From Pseudomonas sp. 10S4 (GTDB lineage Bacteria; Pseudomonadota; Gammaproteobacteria; Pseudomonadales; Pseudomonadaceae): a stretch of 64,000 nucleotides of DNA. The notes beneath the pieces are model-generated. The model saw only the letters and a list, made by a program, of their open reading frames with translations. It was not told the DNA's origin and ran no database searches. The stretch spans positions 310,001 through 374,000 of the forward strand of contig NZ_CP133774.1 of NCBI RefSeq assembly GCF_034344865.1, read 5' to 3'. A program made the position numbers and the translations under genes. Shown here piece by piece: positions 8,380 to 17,265 of this stretch (the stretch's first letter is position 1; every line of letters begins with the position of its first letter).

Positions 8380-10431
8380 TTGAAGCTGGAACTCAAGAAC
8401 AGCTTGTCGGTGAAGTTGCTCCGGGTCGTGCTCCTGTCGGCATTGATCGTCGGCGTAGTCTTGAGCTGCGCGCAGATCGTTTTCGATGCCTATAAAACAC
8501 GTCAGGCCGTAGCCGGCGACGCCCAACGCATCCTCGACATGTTCCGCGACCCCTCGACCCAGGCCGTCTACAGCCTGGACCGGGAGATGGGCATGCAGGT
8601 AATCGAAGGCCTGTTCCAGGACGACGCCGTGCGCCAAGCCTCCATCGGCCATCCCAACGAAGCCATGCTCGCGCAAAAATCCCGCGAACTGCAGCACTCC
8701 AACAGCCGCTGGCTGACCGACCTGATCCTCGGCCAGGAACGCACCTTCACCACCCAACTGGTGGGTCGTGGCCCCTACAGCGAGTATTACGGCGACCTGA
8801 GCATCACCCTCGACACCGCCACCTATGGCCAGGGTTTCATCGTCAGCTCGGTGATCATCTTTATTTCCGGGGTGCTGCGCGCGCTCGCCATGGGCCTGGT
8901 GCTGTATCTGGTTTACCACTGGCTGCTGACCAAACCGCTGTCGCGAATCATCGAGCACCTCACCGAGATCAACCCCGACCGCCCCAGCGCACACAAGATC
9001 CCGCAGCTCAAGGGCCACGAAAAAAACGAACTGGGCATCTGGATCAACACCGCCAACCAGTTGCTCGAGTCCATTGAGCGCAACACCCATCTGCGCCATG
9101 AAGCGGAAAACAGCCTGCTGCGCATGGCCCAGTACGACTTCCTCACCGGTCTGCCGAACCGCCAGCAATTGCAGCAGCAACTGGACAAAATCCTCGTGGA
9201 CGCCGGCAAATTGCAGCGTCGGGTTGCCGTACTGGTCGTAGGACTGGACGACTTCAAAGGCATCAACGAACAATTCAGCTACCAGACCGGCGACCAACTG
9301 CTGCTGGCCCTGGCCGATCGCTTGCGCGCCCACAGCGGTCGCCTCGGCGCCCTCGCCCGCCTGGGCGGCGACCAGTTTGCGCTGGTCCAGGCCGACATCG
9401 AACAACCCTACGAAGCGGCCGAGCTGGCCCAAAGCATTCTCGATGACCTGGAAGCGGCGTTTGCCCTCGACCATCAGGAAATCCGCCTGCGCGCCACCAT
9501 CGGCATCACCCTGTTCCCCGAGGACGGTGACAGTACCGAGAAGCTGCTGCAAAAAGCCGAGCAGACCATGACCCTGGCCAAGACTCGCTCGCGCAACCGC
9601 TATCAGTTCTATATCGCCAGCGTCGACAGCGAAATGCGCCGCCGCCGCGAACTGGAAAAAGACCTGCGCGACGCCCTCGCCCGCGATCAGTTCTACCTCG
9701 TCTACCAGCCGCAGATCAGCTATCGCGACCACCGAGTGGTCGGCGTCGAAGCGTTGATTCGCTGGCAACACCCTGAGCACGGGCTCGTACCGCCCGACCT
9801 GTTCATCCCGCTGGCCGAACAGAACGGCACCATTATCGCCATCGGCGAATGGGTGCTGGATCAAGCCTGCAAGCAACTACGCGAGTGGCACGACCAGGGG
9901 TTTGTCGACCTGCGCATGGCGGTGAACCTGTCCACCGTGCAACTGCACCACGCCGAGTTGCCGCGGGTGGTCAATAACCTGCTGCAGATGTACCGCCTGC
10001 CACCGCGCAGCCTGGAACTGGAAGTCACCGAAACCGGCCTGATGGAAGACATCAGCACCGCCGCCCAGCATTTGCTGAGCCTGCGCCGCTCCGGTGCCTT
10101 GATCGCCATCGACGACTTCGGCACCGGCTACTCGTCACTCAGCTATCTGAAAAGCCTGCCGCTGGACAAGATCAAGATCGACAAGAGCTTTGTGCAGGAC
10201 CTGCTCGATGACGACGACGATGCAACCATCGTTCGGGCGATCATCCAGTTGGGCAAGAGCCTTGGCATGCAGGTGATTGCCGAAGGCGTGGAAACCGCCG
10301 AGCAAGAGGCCTACATCATTTCCGAAGGCTGCCACGAAGGTCAGGGTTACCACTACAGCAAACCGCTGCCGGCAAGGGAGTTGAGCGCTTACTTAAAGCA
10401 GGCCCAGCGCAGTAACGCGGTCATTCTTTGA
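8380..10431 (+). CDS. bifA: Membrane c-di-GMP phosphodiesterase BifA (degenerate GGDEF plus EAL)
   Basis: The 683-residue inner-membrane protein starts at TTG, eight bases after AAGGA. Transmembrane helices lie at about 12-35 and 155-185, flanking a periplasmic region. A HAMP-like stretch (190-240) leads to a GGDEF domain whose active site reads GGDQF (329-333), then an EAL domain with intact EAL (457-459), DDFGTGYSSL and EGVE motifs. BifA of P. aeruginosa has the same layout and the same GGDQF; it degrades c-di-GMP and so lowers biofilm formation and favours swarming. The nearby sodB fits the BifA locus. A short open frame on the opposite strand is a shadow. Confidence 0.92.
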   Translation: MKLELKNSLSVKLLRVVLLSALIVGVVLSCAQIVFDAYKTRQAVAGDAQRILDMFRDPSTQAVYSLDREMGMQVIEGLFQDDAVRQASIGHPNEAMLAQKSRELQHSNSRWLTDLILGQERTFTTQLVGRGPYSEYYGDLSITLDTATYGQGFIVSSVIIFISGVLRALAMGLVLYLVYHWLLTKPLSRIIEHLTEINPDRPSAHKIPQLKGHEKNELGIWINTANQLLESIERNTHLRHEAENSLLRMAQYDFLTGLPNRQQLQQQLDKILVDAGKLQRRVAVLVVGLDDFKGINEQFSYQTGDQLLLALADRLRAHSGRLGALARLGGDQFALVQADIEQPYEAAELAQSILDDLEAAFALDHQEIRLRATIGITLFPEDGDSTEKLLQKAEQTMTLAKTRSRNRYQFYIASVDSEMRRRRELEKDLRDALARDQFYLVYQPQISYRDHRVVGVEALIRWQHPEHGLVPPDLFIPLAEQNGTIIAIGEWVLDQACKQLREWHDQGFVDLRMAVNLSTVQLHHAELPRVVNNLLQMYRLPPRSLELEVTETGLMEDISTAAQHLLSLRRSGALIAIDDFGTGYSSLSYLKSLPLDKIKIDKSFVQDLLDDDDDATIVRAIIQLGKSLGMQVIAEGVETAEQEAYIISEGCHEGQGYHYSKPLPARELSAYLKQAQRSNAVIL

Positions 10432-10445
10432 ATTCTTAGTCATTG

Positions 10446-10524
10446 CCAAAAGATCGCAGCCTTCTGCAGCTCCTACATGGATCGCATTCCCAGTAGGAGC
10501 TGCCGAAGGCTGCGATCTTTTGAT
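10446..10524. repeat. Inverted repeat of the GATCGCAGCC REP family
   Basis: AAAAGATCGCAGCCTTCTGC and GCCGAAGGCTGCGATCTTTT are near-perfect complements around about 30 bases that include CAGCTCCTAC and its complement. The unit follows bifA. The same family is at 31.3 and 44.4-44.6 kb. Confidence 0.85.
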
Positions 10525-10661
10525 CTACAGCACCGCCGCCATCTGAATAAGAAATATTTCCAAGCGCTACCCTTTACACATAATGCGAAAGATTTGCATC
10601 ATGTCGCAGTTTTGCGCGCCCACAGCGCCATTCCACCCTCTATCGAAGCAGGATGTTCGCC

Positions 10662-12011
10662 ATGATTCGTATGCCTCTGGCTACCGCCAGTCTGTTGGCC
10701 ATCGCTATTTCCCTCGCCGGTTGCGGCGAAGGCAAAGACAAGGCCGCCGCGTCGCAAGCGCCGACCCCGGCCGCCAGCACCGCCGCTGCCCCAGCTACTA
10801 CGCCAGCCGCTGCCGGTAAAGTCGACGAAGCCGCCGCCAAAGCCGTGGTCGCGCATTACGCCGACATGGTCTTCGCTGTTTACAGCGATGCCGAATCTAC
10901 TGCGAAAACCCTGCAAACCGCCGTTGACGCTTTCCTCGCCAAACCGAACGCCGAGACCCTGAAAGCCGCCAGAACTGCCTGGATCGCCGCTCGCGTTCCT
11001 TACCTGCAGAGCGAAGTGTTCCGCTTCGGCAACACCATCATCGACGACTGGGAAGGTCAGGTGAACTCCTGGCCACTGGACGAAGGCCTGATCGACTACG
11101 TCGACAAGTCCTACGAACACGCACTGGGTAACCCGGGCGCCACCGCCAACATCATCGCCAACACCGAAATTCAGGTCGGCGAAGACAAGGTCGACGTCAA
11201 AGACATCACCCCGGAAAAACTCGCCAGCCTGAACGAGCTGGGCGGTTCCGAAGCTAACGTTGCCACCGGCTACCACGCCATTGAATTCCTGCTGTGGGGC
11301 CAGGACCTGAACGGCACCGGCCCTGGCGCTGGCAACCGTCCTGCTTCCGATTACCTGGAAGGCGCCGGCGCAACCGGCGGTCACAACGATCGTCGCCGCG
11401 CTTACCTGAAAGCCGTGACCCAACTGCTGGTCAGCGACCTGGAAGAAATGGTCGGTAACTGGAAGCCGAACGTGGCCGACAACTACCGCTCCACCCTGGA
11501 AGCCGAACCTGCCGAAACCGGCCTGCGCAAAATGCTGTTCGGCATGGGTAGCCTGTCCCTGGGCGAACTGGCGGGCGAGCGCATGAAGGTTTCCCTGGAA
11601 GCCAACTCCCCGGAAGACGAACAGGACTGCTTCAGCGACAACACCCACAACTCGCACTTCTACGATGCCAAAGGCATTCGTAACGTGTACCTGGGCGAAT
11701 ACACCCGCGTCGACGGCACCAAAATGACCGGCGCCAGCCTGTCGTCTCTGGTGGCCAAGGCCGACCCGGCTGCCGACAACGCACTGAAAGCCGACCTGGC
11801 TGCCACCGAAGCCAAGATCCAGGTCATGGTCGATCACGCCAACAAGGGTGAGCACTACGACCAGTTGATCGCTGCCGGCAACACCGCAGGCAACCAGATC
11901 GTACGTGACGCCATAGCGTCGCTGGTCAAGCAGACCGGTTCGATCGAACAAGCCGCTGGCAAACTGGGCATCAGCGACCTGAACCCGGACAACGCTGATC
12001 ACGAGTTCTGA
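10662..12011 (+). CDS. Imelysin-family (M75) iron-regulated lipoprotein
   Basis: Starting at the ATG eight bases after AGGA, the product has 449 residues. It opens with a lipoprotein signal (lipobox LAGC, Cys21) and an alanine-rich linker, then the imelysin fold. The family signature GxHxxE is present as GYHAIE (about 203-208), followed by FLLWGQDL; a second helical half spans about 250-440. Members are called insulin-cleaving metalloproteases (IcmP in P. aeruginosa), but iron or haem handling in the periplasm is considered more likely. It begins a cluster with a di-haem protein, a second imelysin and a DUF1513 protein. A GGTCGCCT hairpin terminator follows directly. Confidence 0.88.
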   Translation: MIRMPLATASLLAIAISLAGCGEGKDKAAASQAPTPAASTAAAPATTPAAAGKVDEAAAKAVVAHYADMVFAVYSDAESTAKTLQTAVDAFLAKPNAETLKAARTAWIAARVPYLQSEVFRFGNTIIDDWEGQVNSWPLDEGLIDYVDKSYEHALGNPGATANIIANTEIQVGEDKVDVKDITPEKLASLNELGGSEANVATGYHAIEFLLWGQDLNGTGPGAGNRPASDYLEGAGATGGHNDRRRAYLKAVTQLLVSDLEEMVGNWKPNVADNYRSTLEAEPAETGLRKMLFGMGSLSLGELAGERMKVSLEANSPEDEQDCFSDNTHNSHFYDAKGIRNVYLGEYTRVDGTKMTGASLSSLVAKADPAADNALKADLAATEAKIQVMVDHANKGEHYDQLIAAGNTAGNQIVRDAIASLVKQTGSIEQAAGKLGISDLNPDNADHEF

Positions 12012-12030
12012 TCAACGTTGGCTGAATAAA

Positions 12031-12055
12031 AGGCGACCTTCGGGTCGCCTTTTTC
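12031..12055 (+). terminator. Intrinsic terminator after the first imelysin gene
   Basis: AGGCGACC-TTCG-GGTCGCCT is followed by TTTTT, 19 bases after the stop codon. It separates this gene from the rest of the cluster. Confidence 0.9.
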
Positions 12056-12058
12056 ATT

Positions 12059-12388
12059 TCAGGGCTGACTGGCTTTTTGGCCCACCGTGCCGAACTCGAT
12101 CGGCGCCTTTATGTAGAACAGGGAAATGTCTTCAGCTTCCAGGCGCAGGAACAGGCGAACCGACTCCTCCTCGGTAATCGCCAGGCGAATTTCCATGGGC
12201 TGATCAGCCAATTCGAACAGATGCGAGGAGTGCAACCGACCGGTATGCCCAAAGCCTTCGATGCCGGTGGTCAGCGTCGCACCGCGCAACCCCAGCTCCT
12301 TGGCCAGATCGACCACCCACTCGCCCAGCATCTTGCCGTGGTGACGACGATTCTGTTGGGTAAAGAAAATCACCAGAAAACCATTCAC
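12059..12388 (-). CDS. DUF190 family protein (PII-like fold)
   Basis: The start is taken at GTG, seven bases after GGGAG, giving 109 residues; a longer frame to 12412 lacks a ribosome site. The sequence has the DUF190 pattern: an N-terminal strand GFLVIFF, a helix with HHGKMLGEWVVDLAKELGL, then GATLTTGIEGFGHTGRLHSS, and the ferredoxin-like strands MEIRLAITEE and ISLFYIKAPIEFG. DUF190 proteins resemble PII signalling proteins, and some sit next to the fluoride channel CrcB. No crcB is seen here. It lies opposite to and inside the imelysin cluster, which may be accidental. Role unknown. Confidence 0.8.
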   Translation of the reverse strand: MNGFLVIFFTQQNRRHHGKMLGEWVVDLAKELGLRGATLTTGIEGFGHTGRLHSSHLFELADQPMEIRLAITEEESVRLFLRLEAEDISLFYIKAPIEFGTVGQKASQP

Positions 12389-12469
12389 GATTGATCTCCC
12401 GCCAGCACACACCCCTTTATTGAGAATAGGCCGGCCTGGGAAAGGTCAGCGATATTTGTGTTGAAACGA

Positions 12470-12505
12470 CTAGCGCTTTCGCGAGCAAGCTTCGCTCCTA
12501 CAGGT
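12470..12505. repeat. Single REP-type repeat
   Basis: TTTCGCGAGCAAGCTTCGCTCCTAC, one arm of the REP family with no partner nearby, upstream of the di-haem gene. Confidence 0.7.
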
Positions 12506-12622
12506 GACTGCGGTCTTCGGTGAAAACCTGCCTCAGATCAACCAAACGATAATTCCTCTTATTCAATCCCCCTGCCCTGTTAGACTTTGCGCCCTCGTTT
12601 TGCTCGTCTTTCAGGAAGTCTG

Positions 12623-14050
12623 ATGCCGTCGTTGTTTCTTCGCTTGTGCACCTTGTTCATGGCCCTGGGCCTGAGTGCCTGCGATGACGCCCCGCGTTTT
12701 ACCAAGGCCGAGCCCGGTGAAGCCCGGTCCGGTGGGAGTGCAACGGTGCGCAAGACCGATCAGAATTCATTTTCCCTGCCCTCCGCCAATCTGCCGCCGT
12801 CACGGCGCGTGGATTTCAGCGTCGGCAACAGTTTTTTCCGCAGCCCCTGGGTGATCGCTCCGTCGACCACCACCGCCCGGGATGGCCTCGGACCGTTGTT
12901 CAACACCAATGCCTGCCAGGGTTGCCACATCAAGGACGGTCGCGGCCATCCGCCGACACCTGATTCGCCGAATGCAGTGTCGATGCTGGTGCGCCTGTCG
13001 ATTCCCGATGCACCGGCCTACGCCAAGGTCATCGAGCAACTGGGCGTGGTCCCGGAGCCCGTCTACGGCGGCCAGCTCCAGGACATGTCCGTGCCCGGCG
13101 TCGCACCGGAAGGCAAGGTACGTGTCGATTACACGCCCGTACCCGTGCGCTTCAAGGACGGCACCGAAATCGAGTTGCGCAAACCGAGCCTGAACATCAC
13201 GCAACTGGGCTACGGCCCGATGCACCCCGACACCCGATTCTCGGCACGCGTGGCACCGCCAATGATTGGCTTGGGTTTGCTCGAAGCGATTCCCGAAGAA
13301 GCCATCCTGGCCAACGCCGCCGCTCAGGCAAAAGACAACAACGGCATCGCCGGGCGCCCGAACCAGGTGTGGGATGACGCCCTACACAAAACCGTCCTCG
13401 GCCGATTTGGCTGGAAGGCCGGGCAACCGAACCTCAATCAACAAAATGTTCACGCCTTCTCGGGTGATATGGGCCTGACCACCAGCCTGCGCCCGTTCGA
13501 TGACTGCACCGACGCACAAACCGCCTGCAAGCAAGCGCCCAACGGCGGTGGCCCGGATAGCGAGCCGGAAGTCAGCGACAACATTCTGCGACTGGTGCTG
13601 TTCTACAGCCGAAACCTCGCCGTCCCGGCCCGCCGCGATGTCAGCGCGCCGCAAGTGCTGGCCGGCAAAAATCTGTTTTTCCAGGCCGGCTGCCAGTCCT
13701 GTCACACCCCGAAATACACCACTGCCGCCAATGCCGCAGAGCCTGAACTGGCCAATCAAGTGATTCGCCCCTACAGCGATCTGCTGCTGCATGACATGGG
13801 CGACGGCCTGGCCGACCACCGCACCGAATTCAAGGCCAGTGGCCGCGACTGGCGCACCCCGCCGTTGTGGGGCATTGGCCTGACGCAAGCGGTCAGTGGC
13901 CACACCCAGTTCTTGCATGACGGCCGCGCCCGCAACCTGCTCGAGGCCGTGCTCTGGCATGGCGGCGAAGCGAGCGCGGCGCAGCAACAGGTTTTGTCTT
14001 TCAATGCCGAGCAGCGCGCTGCGTTGCTGGCGTTTTTGAATTCTCTTTAA
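12623..14050 (+). CDS. Di-haem oxidoreductase family lipoprotein (c-type cytochrome)
   Basis: The ATG eight bases after AGGA gives 475 residues. A lipoprotein signal ends in LSAC (Cys20). Two haem c attachment motifs are visible, CQGCH (about 98-102) and CQSCH (about 357-361), with a C-terminal helix-rich region. This fits the DUF1111 or thiol-oxidoreductase family, periplasmic proteins found beside imelysins. The next gene, a second imelysin, starts 29 bases on, so an operon with DUF1513 is likely. A role in periplasmic iron oxidation or reduction is inference from this neighbourhood. Family call strong. Confidence 0.88.
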   Translation: MPSLFLRLCTLFMALGLSACDDAPRFTKAEPGEARSGGSATVRKTDQNSFSLPSANLPPSRRVDFSVGNSFFRSPWVIAPSTTTARDGLGPLFNTNACQGCHIKDGRGHPPTPDSPNAVSMLVRLSIPDAPAYAKVIEQLGVVPEPVYGGQLQDMSVPGVAPEGKVRVDYTPVPVRFKDGTEIELRKPSLNITQLGYGPMHPDTRFSARVAPPMIGLGLLEAIPEEAILANAAAQAKDNNGIAGRPNQVWDDALHKTVLGRFGWKAGQPNLNQQNVHAFSGDMGLTTSLRPFDDCTDAQTACKQAPNGGGPDSEPEVSDNILRLVLFYSRNLAVPARRDVSAPQVLAGKNLFFQAGCQSCHTPKYTTAANAAEPELANQVIRPYSDLLLHDMGDGLADHRTEFKASGRDWRTPPLWGIGLTQAVSGHTQFLHDGRARNLLEAVLWHGGEASAAQQQVLSFNAEQRAALLAFLNSL

Positions 14051-14079
14051 ACACCTTATAAAAGAATCGGGAGCCCGAC

Positions 14080-15143
14080 ATGTTCCGTCCCAAATTGTTG
14101 TTCACCAGCCTTGCAGCGCTCGCCTTGGGCGCCTGTTCGCCGCAGGACCCGCAAGCGGTTACGTCGGCGGCCATCGCCAAGCAAGTGATCCTGCCGACCT
14201 ACAGCCGCTGGGTTGAAGCCGACCGCCAACTGGCCGTCAGCGCCCTGGCCTTCTGCGAAGGCAAGGAAAACCTCGACACCGCCCGTGCCGATTTCCTGCA
14301 TGCACAAAAAGCCTGGGCCGAGCTGCAACCGTTGTTGATCGGGCCGCTGGCCGAGGGCAACCGTTCGTGGCAGGTGCAATTCTGGCCGGACAAGAAAAAC
14401 CTGGTCGGCCGTCAGGTCGAGCAATTGGTCACCGCCCAGCCGCAGATCGATGCCGCTGCGTTGGCTAAATCGAGCGTGGTGGTCCAGGGCCTGTCGGCCT
14501 ACGAATACATCCTGTTCGACAGCAAAATCGACATGGCCGACGCCACCCAGAAAGCCAAGTACTGCCCGCTGCTGACCGCCATCGGCGAACGTCAGAAGCA
14601 ACTGGCCGAAGAGATCCTGTCGCGCTGGAACACCACCGACGGCATGCTCGCGCAAATGAGCAAGTTCCCGAACCAGCGCTACGCCGACTCCCACGAAGCG
14701 ATCGCCGATCTGCTGCGCGTGCAGGTCACGGCGCTGGACACCCTGAAGAAAAACTCGGCACGCCGATGGGTCGTCAGACCAAAGGCATTCCGCAGCCATT
14801 CCAGGCCGATGCCTGGCGCAGCCAGTCGTCGCTGCAAGGGCTGGAAGCCAGCCTCGCGGCGGCGAAAACCGTCTGGGTAGGCGTCGACAACAAAGGCCTG
14901 CGCGGCCTGTTGCCGAGCGAGCAGAAACCGTTGGCCGACAAGATCGACGCTGCCTATGCCGCCTCGCTCAAACTGTTCGCCAGCAACCAGCGCTCGCTGA
15001 CCGAAATGCTCAACGACGATGCCGGTCGCCAACAACTCAACGATCTCTACGACAGCCTCAACGTCGTCCATCGCCTGCACGAAGGCGAACTGGCCAAGGC
15101 GCTGGGCATTCAACTGGGCTTCAACGCCAACGACGGTGACTGA
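14080..15143 (+). CDS. Second imelysin-family lipoprotein (frameshifted as read)
   Basis: A lipoprotein signal (LGAC, Cys19) starts the product. The reading frame is lost at 14749-14753, a run of five A where the codons AAG AAA AAA CTC need six. Beyond it the correct sequence continues in another phase (MGRQTKGIPQPF, then DKIDAAYAASLKLF) to TGA 15141-15143. With one A restored the protein has 354 residues, a normal length. The place of the GxHxxE signature reads GLSAYE, so the His is absent, which separates it from the first imelysin. It is translated with the di-haem and DUF1513 genes. The indel is more likely a sequencing error than a mutation. Confidence 0.8.
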
Positions 15144-15157
15144 TGAGGGCGAGTGCC

Positions 15158-16264
15158 ATGCTGCGACGTCAGGCTCTGACTTTAGGTAGTTTGCTGCTGG
15201 GAGCAGTGACACTGGGCGGCTGGACGCTGTTCAAGCAAAAGGACAAGAGCCCGCTGCTGCTGTCGGCACGGGACGATACCGACGGCAAGCATTACGCCGT
15301 CGGTTATCGGCTGGACGGCACCCGGGTGTTCGCCACCCAGGTCGGCCAGCGCTGCCACGACATCATCAATCACCCGACGCTGCCGGTGGCGCTGTTTGTC
15401 GCTCGTCGTCCGGGCACCGAGAGTTATCTGGTTGACCTGCGCGACGGCACGCTGCTGCAAACCGTGACCTCGCAGCCGAACCGGCATTTCTACGGGCACG
15501 CGGTGATTCACAAGGATGGCGAGTGGCTGTACGCCACCGAGAACGACACCCGCGATCCGGGTCGCGGTTTGCTGGGTGTGTATAAGTTCGAAGGTGAGCG
15601 ACTTATCCACAGCGGCGAAATCCCCACCCACGGTGTCGGCCCGCATCAGGTGTCGTGGATGCCCGACGGCGAAACCCTGGTGGTGGCCAACGGCGGGATT
15701 CGTACCGAGGCCGAAAGCCGGGTCGAGATGAACCTCAACGCCATGGAACCGAGCCTGGTACTGATGCAACGCGATGGTAGGTTGTTGAGCAAGGAAACCC
15801 TCGCCCAACAGATGAACAGCGTGCGCCACTTGGGGATTGCCAGCGACGGCACCATCGTCGCCGGCCAGCAATTCATGGGGCCGTCCCACGAGTCGTCGGA
15901 GCTGTTGGCGATCAAGCGTCCGGGCCAGCCGTTCGTGGCGTTCCCGGTGCCGGAGCATCAGTTGCAGGCCATGGGGCATTACACCGCCAGCGTCGCGGTG
16001 CACAGCGAGTTGCGGCTGGTCGCGCTGACCGCGCCCCGGGGCAACAGGTTTTTTATCTGGGACCTGGACAGCGGCGAAGTGCGCCTGGATGCGCCACTGC
16101 CGGATTGCGCCGGGGTCGGTGCGGTGGCCGATGGGTTTGTCGTGACGTCGGGTCAGGGCCGCTGCCGGTTCTACGATTGTCGCCAGACCGATCTGGTCGC
16201 GCAACCGCTGGAACTGCCGGCGGGGCTCTGGGATAACCACCTTCACCTGATGGCGATCTTTTGA
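15158..16264 (+). CDS. DUF1513 periplasmic beta-propeller protein
   Basis: The ATG at 15158 follows AGGGCGAG; an earlier ATG at 15143 overlaps the imelysin stop. The 368-residue product begins MLRRQALTLGSLLLGAV, a twin-arginine-like signal, so it may be exported folded. The body carries repeated strands typical of a propeller (HAVIHKDGEWLYATEND, GVGPHQVSWMPDG, HYTASVAVHSELR). DUF1513 proteins accompany imelysin and di-haem proteins in Pseudomonas iron-related clusters; the exact function is not known. It is coupled to the preceding gene by one-base overlap. Confidence 0.85.
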   Translation: MLRRQALTLGSLLLGAVTLGGWTLFKQKDKSPLLLSARDDTDGKHYAVGYRLDGTRVFATQVGQRCHDIINHPTLPVALFVARRPGTESYLVDLRDGTLLQTVTSQPNRHFYGHAVIHKDGEWLYATENDTRDPGRGLLGVYKFEGERLIHSGEIPTHGVGPHQVSWMPDGETLVVANGGIRTEAESRVEMNLNAMEPSLVLMQRDGRLLSKETLAQQMNSVRHLGIASDGTIVAGQQFMGPSHESSELLAIKRPGQPFVAFPVPEHQLQAMGHYTASVAVHSELRLVALTAPRGNRFFIWDLDSGEVRLDAPLPDCAGVGAVADGFVVTSGQGRCRFYDCRQTDLVAQPLELPAGLWDNHLHLMAIF

Positions 16265-16269
16265 TGTCA

Positions 16270-16302
16270 AAAAAAGGCCTCGCATCTGCGAGGCCTTTTA
16301 TT
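16270..16302 (+). terminator. Intrinsic terminator of the imelysin operon
   Basis: AAAAAGGCCTCGCA-TC-TGCGAGGCCTTTT; a 12-bp stem and T run just after the DUF1513 stop. A-rich on the other side, so it can also serve the convergent gene at 16318. Confidence 0.9.
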
Positions 16303-16317
16303 TGGGCTTTAGTGTAT

Positions 16318-16545
16318 TCAACTCTGCGGCCTCAATCCCTGGGACATCCCGAACATGAACAGCAACAAATCATGGTCAGGTTGGGATGCCACGGCTGCTT
16401 TCACAACCCGTGGCAACGGGCAATGAGCGCCTTCGCTCATTGCGCTGAGGACTTGCGTGCGGGGCTGCTCCCAGGCCGCCACCGCCAATGAAGCAACTGC
16501 CAAGGCTCCAACCAGGAACAAACCTCGTGCAATTTCGAGTTTCAT
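16318..16545 (-). CDS. Small secreted protein of unknown function
   Basis: The 75-residue product has a signal peptide (residues 1-23, core GLFLVGALAVASLAVAA) and a mature part of about 50 residues containing one Cys. No domain is recognised. It lies immediately downstream of inaA on the same strand (stop-to-start gap of two bases), so it is probably the last gene of the warA-inaA unit. Its place next to inaA matches the conserved Pseudomonas order, which supports a real gene. Confidence 0.65.
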   Translation of the reverse strand: MKLEIARGLFLVGALAVASLAVAAWEQPRTQVLSAMSEGAHCPLPRVVKAAVASQPDHDLLLFMFGMSQGLRPQS

Positions 16546-16547
16546 CG

Positions 16548-17261
16548 CTATAAACCTTTGATAGAGCTGCCAAACGCCTTGTCATAAAAGTAGACCAGAT
16601 TCTTCCAGTCTGTATCACTGAACGACGAGTGGCGACGCAATTGCTTCAGGTCATGGGCGGCGGCGCGCTGGGCGGTCAAGCGCTGCCGGCACTTCTCAAG
16701 ATCGATCAAGGCCACTTCAACGGTCGCCGCGTCACCTTCGCCGGTCACCCGCACAAATACGTGCTTGATGTAGATGCAACTGTGCTGCCAGCGCCCCTTG
16801 TGCATGCGGGCCAGGTTCTCGGCCAGCTCCTTGAGGACACGCTCGTGCACCGCCTCGCCATGCCGCTCGCGACCGCCACCGGCGTACCAGTGTTCGATTT
16901 CCTCGAAGCCGTCCAAGGACTTGGTGACCAGCAAGGCACGCCATTTGTGCACCGGGTCACGCTGGGCGCCGCAGAACACCATTTCCGGTACCCGCACACC
17001 CAGCGAAGACAGACCGATCAACGCATCACGCTCGCGCAATACCGTTGGTCGACCGAAGGGGTGCAACCAACTGCGATAGATATGCCCGGTCTGACGCTTT
17101 ACATACAGCAGCTGTCCGCTACTGCCCATGACGCGCTGCACACCACTTTCCCCACCGCGACGGACGTTGGGTTCTTCTACCCACTCACCGCGCTGATTCC
17201 AGAAATAGTCGAAGCGGTCCTGGGGAGCGACTTCCGTTTCTGCTGCACATTGAACTGCCAT
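16548..17261 (-). CDS. inaA: InaA-family lipopolysaccharide kinase-like protein
   Basis: With the ATG after AGAGGTAACAGG the product has 237 residues. It has the fold of the Kdo/WaaP kinases: a glycine-poor N lobe (QLLYVKRQTGHIYRS, with the putative ATP-binding Lys), GRPTVLRERDAL, and a C lobe with LARMHKGRWQHSCIYIKHVFV and VALIDLEKC, the latter in place of the metal-binding DxD strand. These kinases phosphorylate inner-core lipopolysaccharide. It sits between warA and the small secreted gene, near colRS, known in P. putida to control this unit. Family call strong, enzymatic activity inferred. Confidence 0.85.
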   Translation of the reverse strand: MAVQCAAETEVAPQDRFDYFWNQRGEWVEEPNVRRGGESGVQRVMGSSGQLLYVKRQTGHIYRSWLHPFGRPTVLRERDALIGLSSLGVRVPEMVFCGAQRDPVHKWRALLVTKSLDGFEEIEHWYAGGGRERHGEAVHERVLKELAENLARMHKGRWQHSCIYIKHVFVRVTGEGDAATVEVALIDLEKCRQRLTAQRAAAHDLKQLRRHSSFSDTDWKNLVYFYDKAFGSSIKGL

Positions 17262-17265
17262 CCTG

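Noticed and set aside
8116..9876. 586-residue open frame opposite bifA
   Set aside because: Shadow of bifA in GC-rich DNA; bifA has full catalytic motifs and a proper start.
10599..12002. 467-residue open frame opposite the first imelysin
   Set aside because: Composition is Gly/Val-rich reverse shadow; no ribosome site or domain.
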